From NCBI RefSeq assembly GCF_002797855.1, contig NZ_PGFB01000001.1:372001-436000 (forward strand): a DNA stretch of 64,000 bases, in the 5' to 3' direction. Both the position numbers and the translations under genes were made by a program. Position 1 is the stretch's first letter. Each line of letters starts with the position of its first letter. This document shows, piece by piece, positions 7,201 to 16,089 of the stretch. Origin of the DNA: Compostimonas suwonensis (GTDB lineage Bacteria; Actinomycetota; Actinomycetes; Actinomycetales; Microbacteriaceae). The notes below the pieces were generated by a model. That model worked only from the letters and a program-made list of their open reading frames with translations, ran no database searches and was not told where the DNA came from.

Positions 7201-9652
7201 CGCGCGGCCGCTCGGGGGTGGTCGGGTCAGGGGCGGGGTCGGCAGGGGCGGGGTCGGCGGGCGATGCGGGTGCCGTCGCGGCATCCTCGGTCGCGGCATC
7301 CGCCGTGTCACCGGCCTCGCCGGCTTCACCGGCCTCGGCGGCCGCGCGGGCCTTGCGCCGCCGCGAGATCGTGCGCAGAACGCCGAAGCCGAAGAACCCG
7401 ATGACGAGCACGGCGAGGATCGTCGCGCCGATGCCCTCCCAGTCGGCGTGCACGCTCACGTTGAGGGTCGAGGGCTGGTCGATCTCCACGCCCGCGGGGC
7501 TCACGAGCTGCAGCTGCAGCGAGACCTGGCCGTTGCCCACGCGGGCCTCGACGGGCAGGCGGGCGCTCGCCCGGGAGTTGGCCTCGACCGTCACGCTCGT
7601 GCCGCTCTCGACCTGCAGGCGCCCGTTCGACGGCGTCGCGCGGATCTGCACGGTCGCCGGCAGGTCGAGGTCGTTGACGACGGTGACCGGGATGTAGGAG
7701 TCGGGCGAGGCCATCGTGATGTCGGTCGCGGGCGCGATCGTGACCGAGTGCAGCGTCGTGTAGCTCTCGACCTGGTGCGCGTTGACGATGTCGCTCCAGC
7801 CCTGCTCGTCGTCGATCCAGGAGACCGCGAGGATCGCGAGCACCTCGAGGCGCTCCCGCCCGGTGAGCAGCGCGGGGTCGGTGAGCACGGTCGCGAACTG
7901 CTCGAGCTGTGTGCCGCGCTCGACGAGCGCGCGCGTGGACGCGATGCGCGCGTCGCTCTCGGGGTGGTCGACCAGGGTCGTTCCCGTGGCCGGCGCCGAG
8001 GCCATGACGCCCTCGAGGCCGGCGGGATCCGACCACGGGGTGTCGAGGCCGGCCACCGTCTCCGAGATCCGGAACGAGGAGGGCGCCCACTGCCGGTCGA
8101 AGGTCGCGAAGACGGTGCGGGGCTGTGCGGAATCCGCGCTCGCGATGATCGCGAGCCTCGACGAGACCTCGCTCATCGCCGAACGCCACTCGGCATCGCC
8201 CGAGGAGGCCATCGCGTCGCGCAGCGCGTGCGAGACGCCGTCGTCGCTCACGATCGCACTGCTCTCACCCACGGATGTCGCGGTGATCGGCGTCTCGCCG
8301 GCCGTGGTGTTCTGCACGTTGCCGCTCGAGAGGATCGTGGTGGTCACGCCGCTCGCCGCGAAGACGGGCAGGTCGGCGGCGGTCACGGTGCCGTCGCCGG
8401 GCCAGCCGATGCCGGTGGTCGTGTAGTCCCAGTCGAGGAGCTCCTCGAGCGTGGGGGCGGCGGGGGCCTCGGTGGTCGGCTCGGGCGTGGGCTCCGCGGA
8501 TGCGGTCGGCTCGGAGGCATCCGCGCTGGTCGAGGTGGCGCTCGAGGCATCGGCCGCCGGCGTCTGAGTGGGGAGGAGCTCGCTCGGCGGGTTCTGGAAG
8601 CGCGCCGCGTCGAGGGCGAAGGCGAAGGAGGTGGGCGCCAGCAGTGCGGGCAGGCCGCTCTGCGCCTGCACGGCGATGTCGGCGTCGCCGTAGGCGAGCG
8701 GGAAGATCTCGTTGCTCGCGTTGCGCAGGCGCTCGAGCCACTGCACCGCCGACTCGGGGGCGTCGCTGCCGAGGGCGCGGATGGAGGCGATGATCATCGG
8801 GTCGACGCCGATCGCCACGGGGGTGTCGGCGACTCCGTCGAGCTCGCGCGTGAGGATGCCGCTGAGGCCCGTGTAGGTCTCCAGCGTCTGCGCCGAGATG
8901 AGCCCCGTGCTGCCGGCGGGGGTGATCATGGGCAGTGCGACCGCGATCCTGGCGGGGGTGATCGCCTCCCCCGAGTACCAGACGAGCGAGCTGCGGCCCT
9001 GGGCCACCTCGTCGTCACCGGAGCGCCAGACCGCCGCGAGACCACGGGCGCCCCAGCTGTCGGTCGGGCTCAGGCCCACTTGGGCGGCGGGGATCACGAT
9101 CGATCGGGTGCGCGACTCGGTGGGCCCGAGCGGCTCGGTCGTCAGCGAGGCGATCGGGCGCCCGAGGTCTGCGGGGGCGGGGGTCTCGGGAGCGGCCGTC
9201 GGCGTGCTCTCGCCGGATGCGTCGTCGCTGCCGTCGCTGCCGTCGCCGCCGTCGCCACCGGGGTGCAGCCACGCATCGAGGGCCGCCGTGGTCTCGAAGC
9301 GGGAGCCGGCGAGCGAGACGTCGAGCGTGCCCGCCGGGATGGTCGTCTGTCCGTCGTTCTCGAGGGTGAGGGTGAGGGTGAGGTCTTGCCCGGGTGTGAG
9401 CTCTCCCGTTCCGGCGGGGCTCAGCTGCAGGGTGACACCCTCTGTGGCGGCCTGGGCGGCGGTGGGGAAGGCGATCGGGAGGGCGACGACGGTCGCCACG
9501 AGCAGTGCGAGGGCGAGCAGGGCCTGCAGCGTCATCCTGCCCGCGGATCGTGCCGACGGCCGGGGATTTCGCGAGTGCGGGAGCACCGTGGCGCTCGGGC
9601 CCGGGGGGGCCACGGGCGCACGTCGATCCCCAGCAATCGACTCAGCCACCAT
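7193..9652 (-). CDS. DUF6049 family secreted, membrane-anchored protein
   Basis: An 819-residue protein with an N-terminal export signal (TLQALLALALLVATVVALPIAF, then AAQA) and a C-terminal transmembrane helix (ATILAVLVIGFFGFGVL) followed by a basic, Ala/Glu/Pro-rich tail. The long extracytoplasmic middle has Pro/Thr/Glu low-complexity inserts (around ESTPTAAPETP and EPTASAEPTPEPTTEAP). It is always seen between cca/pcnA and murJ in actinobacteria (Rv3909 in M. tuberculosis); this synteny, the fold layout and length support DUF6049. Function is unknown; coupling to murJ suggests an envelope role. The ATG at 9652 is preferred over an upstream GTG, though the ribosome-binding site is poor. Confidence 0.83.
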   Translation of the reverse strand: MVAESIAGDRRAPVAPPGPSATVLPHSRNPRPSARSAGRMTLQALLALALLVATVVALPIAFPTAAQAATEGVTLQLSPAGTGELTPGQDLTLTLTLENDGQTTIPAGTLDVSLAGSRFETTAALDAWLHPGGDGGDGSDGSDDASGESTPTAAPETPAPADLGRPIASLTTEPLGPTESRTRSIVIPAAQVGLSPTDSWGARGLAAVWRSGDDEVAQGRSSLVWYSGEAITPARIAVALPMITPAGSTGLISAQTLETYTGLSGILTRELDGVADTPVAIGVDPMIIASIRALGSDAPESAVQWLERLRNASNEIFPLAYGDADIAVQAQSGLPALLAPTSFAFALDAARFQNPPSELLPTQTPAADASSATSTSADASEPTASAEPTPEPTTEAPAAPTLEELLDWDYTTTGIGWPGDGTVTAADLPVFAASGVTTTILSSGNVQNTTAGETPITATSVGESSAIVSDDGVSHALRDAMASSGDAEWRSAMSEVSSRLAIIASADSAQPRTVFATFDRQWAPSSFRISETVAGLDTPWSDPAGLEGVMASAPATGTTLVDHPESDARIASTRALVERGTQLEQFATVLTDPALLTGRERLEVLAILAVSWIDDEQGWSDIVNAHQVESYTTLHSVTIAPATDITMASPDSYIPVTVVNDLDLPATVQIRATPSNGRLQVESGTSVTVEANSRASARLPVEARVGNGQVSLQLQLVSPAGVEIDQPSTLNVSVHADWEGIGATILAVLVIGFFGFGVLRTISRRRKARAAAEAGEAGEAGDTADAATEDAATAPASPADPAPADPAPDPTTPERPRDG

Positions 9653-9732
9653 AGAGGCGATTCTACGATGACGAGCCCCGGCGAAAGCTGGACGGCGCGG
9701 CCTGCCTGCGACGGGCAACTACCATTGAGCGC

Positions 9733-11157
9733 ATGCAGAGCGTCGCGGCAGCCCTCGAACGCCTCCGTGAGCTGGCAGCCTCCCCCGTCGTCTCCCGGGT
9801 GGCGCGAGCCTTCGACGACGCCGGCTACGAGCTCGCCCTCGTCGGCGGCCCCGTGCGCGACGCGTTCCTCGGCCACCGCTCCGTCGACCTCGACTTCACG
9901 ACGGACGCCCGGCCCGACGACATCCTTCGGGTGCTCGCCCCCATCGCCGACTCGCACTGGGAGATCGGGCGCGAGTTCGGCACGATCGGCGCCCAGTTCA
10001 GCGGCGAGACGGTCGAGATCACGACCTACCGGGCCGACAGCTACGACGGCCGCTCGCGCAAACCCGAGGTCGTCTTCGGCGACACCCTCGAGGGCGATCT
10101 CGTGCGCCGGGACTTCACGGTCAACGCCCTCGCGCTGCGGGTTCCGCAGATCGTGCTCGTCGACCCCTCCTCGGGCGTCGACGACATGGTCGCCGGCCGG
10201 CTGCGCACCCCGAGCGCTCCCGCGGTCTCGTTCGGCGACGACCCGCTGCGGATGATGCGGGCCGCACGGTTCGCCTCGCAACTGGGTTTCACGCTCGACG
10301 ACGCCACCCGCGAGGCGATGGTCGGGCTCGCGGACCGCATCACGAACATCTCGGCCGAGCGGGTGCGCGACGAGATCGTCAAGCTGCTGAAGACCGAGCA
10401 TCCGCGGGCCGGTCTCGACCTCCTCGTCGACACGGGCCTCGCCGAGCTCGTGCTGCCCGAGCTCCCCGCGCTGCGCCTCGAGATCGACGAGCACCACCGC
10501 CACAAAGACATCTACGAGCACAGCCTGACCGTGCTCGATCAGGCCATCGAGCTCGAGCACTCGCGGCATCCGGGCGCCGAGCCGGATGTCACGCTGCGGC
10601 TCGCCGCGCTGCTGCACGACATCGGCAAGCCCGCCACCCGCAGGCTCGAGCCGGGCGGGCTCGTGAGCTTCCACCACCACGACGTCGTGGGCGCCAAGCT
10701 CGTCAAGAAGCGGCTGCGCGAGCTGCGCTTCGACAACGACACGATCGCCTCGGTCGAGCGCCTCATCGAGCTGCACCTGCGCTTCTTCGGCTACACGGAG
10801 GGGGCCTGGACCGACTCCGCGGTGCGCCGGTACGTGCGGGATGCCGGCGACGAGCTCGAGCGCCTGCACATCCTGACCCGCGCCGACGTGACCACCCGCA
10901 ACCGCCGCAAGGCCGACCGCCTCGGCTTCGCCTACGACGACCTCGAGGAGCGCATCGCGGTTCTGAGCGAGGAGGAGGAGCTCAAAGCCGTGCGGCCCGA
11001 TCTGAACGGCGAGCAGATCATGGCGATCCTGGGCCTCTCCCCCGGTCGTGAGGTCGGCGAGGCCTACCGCTTCCTCATGGAGCTGCGTCTCGACGAGGGA
11101 CCGCTCGGCGAGGAGGAGGCCCGCCGCCGCCTCGAGCAGTGGTGGGCGCAGCGCTGA
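9733..11157 (+). CDS. cca: CCA tRNA nucleotidyltransferase with HD domain
   Basis: A 474-residue class II nucleotidyltransferase that adds or repairs the CCA end of tRNAs. The head shows VGGPVRDAFLG and the catalytic DLDF (SVDLDFTTDARPDDI), then RRDFTVNALALR and the nucleotide-selecting GDDPLRMMRAARFASQLG. A C-terminal HD phosphohydrolase domain follows (LLHDIGKPATR, about residue 295). Actinobacterial genomes usually carry this form next to DUF6049 and murJ. A TACCAT hexamer (9720-9725) ends 7 nt before the ATG, so the mRNA is probably leaderless. It is divergent from the DUF6049 gene, sharing an 80-bp promoter gap. Confidence 0.95.
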   Translation: MQSVAAALERLRELAASPVVSRVARAFDDAGYELALVGGPVRDAFLGHRSVDLDFTTDARPDDILRVLAPIADSHWEIGREFGTIGAQFSGETVEITTYRADSYDGRSRKPEVVFGDTLEGDLVRRDFTVNALALRVPQIVLVDPSSGVDDMVAGRLRTPSAPAVSFGDDPLRMMRAARFASQLGFTLDDATREAMVGLADRITNISAERVRDEIVKLLKTEHPRAGLDLLVDTGLAELVLPELPALRLEIDEHHRHKDIYEHSLTVLDQAIELEHSRHPGAEPDVTLRLAALLHDIGKPATRRLEPGGLVSFHHHDVVGAKLVKKRLRELRFDNDTIASVERLIELHLRFFGYTEGAWTDSAVRRYVRDAGDELERLHILTRADVTTRNRRKADRLGFAYDDLEERIAVLSEEEELKAVRPDLNGEQIMAILGLSPGREVGEAYRFLMELRLDEGPLGEEEARRRLEQWWAQR

Positions 11158-11234
11158 CGCGGCCGGCACGCCGCTGACGCCGCCGCGCACCTCGCCGACC
11201 CTGCCGGCACGTCACGGAGCGTCGCCCAAGTCGA

Positions 11235-11250
11235 TGATGCATCTACATCA
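11235..11250. promoter_or_regulatory. Inverted repeat upstream of ino1 (possible operator)
   Basis: TGATG-N6-CATCA sits about 115 nt before ino1, with a -10-like TACAGT (11255-11260) just downstream. The only gene in this 208-bp gap is downstream. An operator role is a guess from symmetry and position. Confidence 0.3.
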
Positions 11251-11365
11251 GGTCTACAGTGGGTTCCTGGCCCCGCATCCGACGGCGCACTCCCTTCCCC
11301 TGTCGACAACCCGACGCTGAAGCTGCGCGCCGCGGGGAGCGCAAGAACTTCGAGGAGTCCAGTCC

Positions 11366-12433
<1,068 letters not shown>

Positions 12434-12507
12434 GCGCGCGGTGCGCCGGGTCCGCCGAGTGCCGCGCCCGCAGTGCGCTCGCCCGGCGGGCGGGGCAGGA
12501 TGAGGGG

Positions 12508-13752
12508 ATGAGCGTGTCCCGGGTCTGCTTCGTCAGCGTGCACACCTCGCCGCTCGCCCGGCCGGGAACGGGGGATGCGGGCGGCATGAACGTGGTGGAG
12601 CTCGCGCTCGCCGAGGCGCTCCAGGCCCGCGGCATCCGCGTCGAGATCGTCACCCGGTCGAGCGCACCGGATGACGCGGGGCTCGTCGTCCTCCCGAGCG
12701 GCGTCGCCGTGCGCTCCCTGCGCGCCGGGCCGCAGCGTCCCGTCGCCAAGGAGGATCTCGCCGCGGTCGTGCCCGAGTTCGCCGCCGCGATGGCGCGGCT
12801 CGAACGCCCCGACGTCGTGCACTCGCACTACTGGCTCTCGGGGCTCGCGGGCGTGCAGGCCGCGCGGGGCTGGGGGGTTCCGCACGTGCAGAGCTTCCAC
12901 ACCCTCGGCGCCATGAAGAACGCGAGCCTCGCGCCGGGCGACCGCGGCGAGCCGGTGGCGCGGATCGAGGCGGAGCGCCGGATCGTGCGGCACTCGCGGC
13001 TCGTCGTCACGACGACCGAGGCCGAGCGTGACAGCGTCGTGCGCGACTACGGGGCCTCGCCGTCGCGCGTCGCCGTGGTCGCCCCCGGGGTCGACGACGT
13101 GCTCTTCCACCCCGGCGCCGTGCCGCCCTCCCGTCGCGCGCCCCTCCTGCTCGTCGTCGGGAGGGTGCAGCCGCTCAAGGCGCAGGATCTCGCGATCAGG
13201 GCGTTCGCCCGCCTCGACCCGGCGCTCGGCGCCGAGCTCGCCATCGTCGGCGAGCCCACTCCCGGGGCCGACGGCTACCTGCGCGAGCTCGAGGCGCTCG
13301 CCGCCCGTTCGGGCGCCGGCGGGCGGATCCGCTTCCTGGGCTCGCAGAGCCGGGCGGATGTCGCGCGGCTCATGCGCGAGGCCGCCGTGCTGCTCGTCCC
13401 CTCCCACTCCGAGAGCTTCGGTCTCGTCGCGCTCGAGGCGGCCGCGAGCGGAACGCCGGTCGTCGCCCGGCGCACCCAGGGCCTCGTCGAATCCGTGCGG
13501 CACGGGGTGAGCGGCATCCTCGTCGACGGCGGGGCCCCCGGCGGAGAGGACGAGGCGGAGGAATGGGCGCGCGCGATCGCAGCCCTGCTGGCCGACCCCG
13601 AGCGCCAGGCGGAGCTCAGCGCGGACGCTCGTGCGTGGTCCGCTTCCCTGTCGTGGTCGGGGGCGGCGCAGCGGCTCGGCGAGCTCTACCTCCTCGTCTC
13701 CACCCACCCCACTCCAACCCACCCCACTCACAACGACGGACTTTCCGCCTAA
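12508..13752 (+). CDS. mshA: MshA-like D-inositol-3-phosphate glycosyltransferase (GT4)
   Basis: A 414-residue GT-B, family 4 glycosyltransferase. The opening SVHTSPLARPGTGDAGGMNV is nearly the MshA signature, and VGRVQPLKAQDLAIRAFA, the acceptor-site HSHYW and the nucleotide-sugar PSHSESFGLVALEAAASGTPVVA motif follow. MshA transfers GlcNAc from UDP-GlcNAc to inositol 3-phosphate, the first step of mycothiol synthesis. The 75-bp distance to ino1 supports this, but the other msh genes are not in the window and related GT4 enzymes exist, so the name is probable, not certain. The last 15 codons (STHPTPTHPTHNDGLSA) are formed by an intergenic-type inverted repeat arm running into the gene. Confidence 0.68.
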   Translation: MSVSRVCFVSVHTSPLARPGTGDAGGMNVVELALAEALQARGIRVEIVTRSSAPDDAGLVVLPSGVAVRSLRAGPQRPVAKEDLAAVVPEFAAAMARLERPDVVHSHYWLSGLAGVQAARGWGVPHVQSFHTLGAMKNASLAPGDRGEPVARIEAERRIVRHSRLVVTTTEAERDSVVRDYGASPSRVAVVAPGVDDVLFHPGAVPPSRRAPLLLVVGRVQPLKAQDLAIRAFARLDPALGAELAIVGEPTPGADGYLRELEALAARSGAGGRIRFLGSQSRADVARLMREAAVLLVPSHSESFGLVALEAAASGTPVVARRTQGLVESVRHGVSGILVDGGAPGGEDEAEEWARAIAALLADPERQAELSADARAWSASLSWSGAAQRLGELYLLVSTHPTPTHPTHNDGLSA

Positions 13753-13812
13753 AACGCGTCTGAATCGGCCCGAAGCGCGCAGAACCGGCGCGATCTCCGT
13801 CGTTGTGAGTGG
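13724..13812. repeat. Long inverted repeat, AACGACGGAGAT family (copy 1)
   Basis: Perfect 17-bp arms, 13724-13740 and 13796-13812, are separated by 55 bp. The left arm lies inside the 3' end of the mshA-like gene. The inner sequence reads AACGACGGAGAT when the right arm is reverse-complemented, which is shared with the repeat at 18555-18645. It may act as a terminator or be a REP-type mobile repeat. Confidence 0.75.
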
Positions 13813-13934
13813 ATGTGAGTGGGAGGGCGAGACGGGGTGGGATGTCCGGGCTCGCTTAACCCCGCGGCATCCGCTAACCTAGGCAGGTTGTCCAGACGCC
13901 ATTCGGCCGAGGGCGACCGATGTACAACCCTCCT

Positions 13935-13953
13935 GTCACAGACCGTCTGTGAC
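13935..13953 (+). promoter_or_regulatory. Candidate S6:S18-binding leader hairpin of rpsF
   Basis: A perfect 8-bp stem (13935-13942 with 13946-13953) closes a CCG loop, 11 nt before the rpsF ribosome-binding site. In several bacteria the rpsF leader contains a hairpin with a conserved unpaired CCG bound by the S6:S18 complex for autoregulation. Here S6 and S18 lie in the same operon. The match is by eye only. Confidence 0.5.
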
Positions 13954-13982
13954 CGTTCTAGTCCAAAGGAGGTGGGTTAGTC

Positions 13983-14369
13983 ATGCATCAGTACGAGTTG
14001 ATGGTCATCCTCGATCCAGAGATCGACGAGCGCACCGTGGCTCCGAGCCTCGACAAGTTCCTCAACGTGGTGCGCAACGACGGCGGAACCGTCGACAGCG
14101 TGGACATCTGGGGCCGACGTCGTCTGGCTTACGAGATCAACAAGAAGACCGAAGGAATCTACGCCGTCGTGCAGCTCACGGCGAAGTCGGAGACCACGGT
14201 CGAGCTCGACCGCCAGCTGGGCCTCAGCGAAGCCGTCATGCGCACCAAGGTCCTGCGCGCAGAAGAAGGCATCGCCCAGGTCGCAGAGGCCAAGAAGCTC
14301 GCCGACGAGAAGGCGGCCCGCAAGGCCGCGGCTCCCGCCAAGACCCCCGCGGTCGCGAAGGAAGCCTAA
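13983..14369 (+). CDS. rpsF: Ribosomal protein bS6
   Basis: A 128-residue S6 protein of the small subunit: [17 protein letters not shown] at the start, [23 protein letters not shown] in the RNA/S18-binding sheet, and an Ala/Lys-rich tail common in actinobacteria. A strong AAAGGAGGT lies 9 nt upstream of the ATG. It heads the rpsF-ssb-rpsR-rplI operon, a layout conserved across bacteria, and the leader holds a CCG-loop hairpin that may give feedback control. Confidence 0.97.
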   Translation: MHQYELMVILDPEIDERTVAPSLDKFLNVVRNDGGTVDSVDIWGRRRLAYEINKKTEGIYAVVQLTAKSETTVELDRQLGLSEAVMRTKVLRAEEGIAQVAEAKKLADEKAARKAAAPAKTPAVAKEA

Positions 14370-14374
14370 GTCTC

Positions 14375-14887
14375 ATGGCAGGCGAGACCGTAATCACCGT
14401 GGTGGGCAACCTCACCAGCGATCCGGAGCTGCGTTACACGCAGAACGGGCTGGCGGTCGCCAACTTCACCATCGCCTCGACGCCGCGCACCTTCGACCGT
14501 GCGAGCAACGACTGGAAAGATGGCGAGGCTCTGTTCCTGCGCGCGAGCGTCTGGCGTGAATTCGCCGAGCACGTCGCGGGAACACTGACCAAGGGGGCCC
14601 GGGTTATCGCAACGGGACGTCTCAGGCAGCGGTCGTACGAGACGAAAGAGGGTGAGAAGCGCACCTCGATCGAGCTCGAGATCGATGAGATCGGTCCCTC
14701 GCTGCGTTACGCGACTGCGTCGATCACCCGCACCTCGTCCTCCTCACCGCGCGGTGGCTCCTCCGGCGCAGCCGGCGGCCCTGCCGACGAGCCGTGGGCG
14801 CCCAGCGCTCCGTCGTCAGGCGGCGGGGATGTCTGGAACACTCCCGGCGGCGGTGGCGGAAGCTACAGCGACGAGACCCCCTTCTAA
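14375..14887 (+). CDS. ssb: Single-stranded DNA-binding protein
   Basis: A 170-residue SSB: an OB fold of about 110 residues starting [21 protein letters not shown], with WREFAEHV and [13 protein letters not shown] strands, then a Gly/Ser/Pro-rich linker and a short acidic tip ending SDETPF, in place of the common DDDIPF, which docks partner proteins. It protects single-stranded DNA in replication and repair. It lies 5 nt after rpsF and 58 nt before rpsR in the ribosomal-protein operon. Confidence 0.97.
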   Translation: MAGETVITVVGNLTSDPELRYTQNGLAVANFTIASTPRTFDRASNDWKDGEALFLRASVWREFAEHVAGTLTKGARVIATGRLRQRSYETKEGEKRTSIELEIDEIGPSLRYATASITRTSSSSPRGGSSGAAGGPADEPWAPSAPSSGGGDVWNTPGGGGGSYSDETPF

Positions 14888-14945
14888 AGCTCCGTATGTC
14901 ACCGGGCCGTCGTGCCCGTGACTCTTCACATCAAAGGAAATCAAC

Positions 14946-15209
14946 ATGGCTGGAAAGAGCAGCGGCGATCGCCGCAAGCCGCTCCGCGGGGCCAAGGGCG
15001 GAAAGAACGCCGCTCCCGCGAAGTCGATCCGCGTTGGTGTCATCGACTACAAGGATGTCGCGACACTGCGCAAGTTCATCTCCGAGCGCGGCAAGATCCG
15101 TGCTCGCCGAATCACCGGGGTCTCCGTTCAGGAGCAGCGCCTCATCGCCCGTGCCGTGAAGAACGCACGCGAGATGGCGCTCCTCCCCTACGCCGGCTCA
15201 GGCCGTTAA
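14946..15209 (+). CDS. rpsR: Ribosomal protein bS18
   Basis: An 87-residue S18: [49 protein letters not shown] is the full conserved core. It has no cysteines in the N-terminal part, so it is the zinc-free form. S18 pairs with S6 on the platform of the 30S subunit; both are in this operon. AAAGGAAATCAAC precedes the ATG, which favours this start. Confidence 0.97.
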   Translation: MAGKSSGDRRKPLRGAKGGKNAAPAKSIRVGVIDYKDVATLRKFISERGKIRARRITGVSVQEQRLIARAVKNAREMALLPYAGSGR

Positions 15210-15219
15210 GGAGTAACGC

Positions 15220-15672
15220 ATGTCCAAGGTAATTCTCACGCATGAGGTCTCCGGCCTCGGCTCGGCCGGTGACGTCGTCGAGGTCAAGAACGGCTACGCG
15301 CGCAACTACCTCGTTCCCCAGGGCTACGCCGTGGGGTGGAGCCGTGGTGGCGAGAAGCAGGTCGAGCAGATCAAGGCCGCCCGCGTCGCCCGCGAGCACG
15401 CCACGATCGAGGAGGCCCAGCACCTCAAGCAGGTGCTCGAGGCCAACAAGGTCAAGCTGACGGTCAAGGCCGGCACCGGCGGTCGCCTCTTCGGCTCGGT
15501 CAAGACGGCCGACATCGCCGACGCGGTGGCCGCAGCGGGCTTCGGCTCGCTCGACAAGCGCAAGATCGAGATCACCACGCCCATCAAGGCGACCGGTGAG
15601 CACGAGGCGACCATTCGCCTGCGCGACGAGCTCACGGCCACGATCACCCTTCAGGTGGTCGCCGCCAAGTAG
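15220..15672 (+). CDS. rplI: Ribosomal protein bL9
   Basis: A 150-residue L9 with the N-terminal domain [33 protein letters not shown], a long connecting helix (around [29 protein letters not shown]) and the C-terminal domain with [13 protein letters not shown]. It sits at the base of the L1 stalk in the large subunit. It follows rpsR by 10 bp and is the last gene before a strong terminator hairpin. Confidence 0.97.
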   Translation: MSKVILTHEVSGLGSAGDVVEVKNGYARNYLVPQGYAVGWSRGGEKQVEQIKAARVAREHATIEEAQHLKQVLEANKVKLTVKAGTGGRLFGSVKTADIADAVAAAGFGSLDKRKIEITTPIKATGEHEATIRLRDELTATITLQVVAAK

Positions 15673-15695
15673 GCGCGCAACGCAAATTGTTACGA

Positions 15696-15726
15696 GTGTA
15701 GCGGTGGGCCAGTCCCACCGCTACAC
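15696..15726 (+). terminator. Terminator hairpin after rplI
   Basis: A perfect 13-bp stem (15696-15708 with 15714-15726) with a 5-nt loop starts 24 nt after the rplI stop and is followed by CTATTTAAG. The T-run is weak, but stem strength and position support termination. Confidence 0.75.
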
Positions 15727-15753
15727 CTATTTAAGTGCGGATTTTGTACAGCT

Positions 15754-15950
15754 TTGTACACAGCCGGAGAACCCCTCGTCAACATTCAAGGTCAGGTCTA
15801 AACAAGTTTTTGCCCACAGGGCTGTGGCATTTTAATCCCTGATCAACGGCGATTTACTAGCAAAAACTTTTCCCTTGTCCACAGGGGATCCCACAGTTTC
15901 TACACACACGCGTCGGCGTTTCGCGCATATTCTCCACAGCGTTGTCCACA
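15754..15950 (+). other. DnaA-box cluster upstream of dnaB (origin-like region)
   Basis: In the 417-bp gap between rplI and dnaB, five sites match the DnaA-box consensus TTNTNCACA on the same strand: 15754-15762, 15875-15883, 15898-15906, 15930-15938 and 15942-15950. Two of them (15875, 15942) are TTGTCCACA, the preferred actinobacterial box, and both continue into AGG. A sixth, TTGCCCACA (15810-15818), has one mismatch. The stretch is much richer in A/T than its surroundings (for example 15829-15875). It may be a DnaA-controlled promoter region, a DnaA reservoir, or part of an origin. Confidence 0.75.
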
Positions 15951-15957
15951 GGCTTGT

Positions 15958-15987
15958 TTGTGCCGGGGTCGTGCCGGTCCCTAGTGT
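15958..15987 (+). promoter_or_regulatory. Candidate dnaB promoter
   Basis: TTGTGC (15958-15963), an 18-nt spacer and TAGTGT (15982-15987) lie directly after the last DnaA box and about 100 nt before dnaB. DnaA bound to the boxes would sit just upstream of the -35 element. Confidence 0.45.
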
Positions 15988-16089
15988 GGGTCAGCACCGT
16001 CGGCAGGGGGGAACGCCGCACGGCATCCCCGGGATGTCAGCGGTGCGACGCAGACTGGTACAGGCAGGTTCGAACGGAAGAGGGGCAGA

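Noticed and set aside
7037-10255. Very long open frames opposite or across real genes, such as 7037-10255 (+), 5356-7404 (+), 35515-38289 (+), 2569-3885 (+) and 482-1726 (-)
   Set aside because: They are Arg/Pro/Gly/Asp-biased translations of the wrong strand or frame of recognised genes, an effect of high G/C content, with no family signature or start signals.
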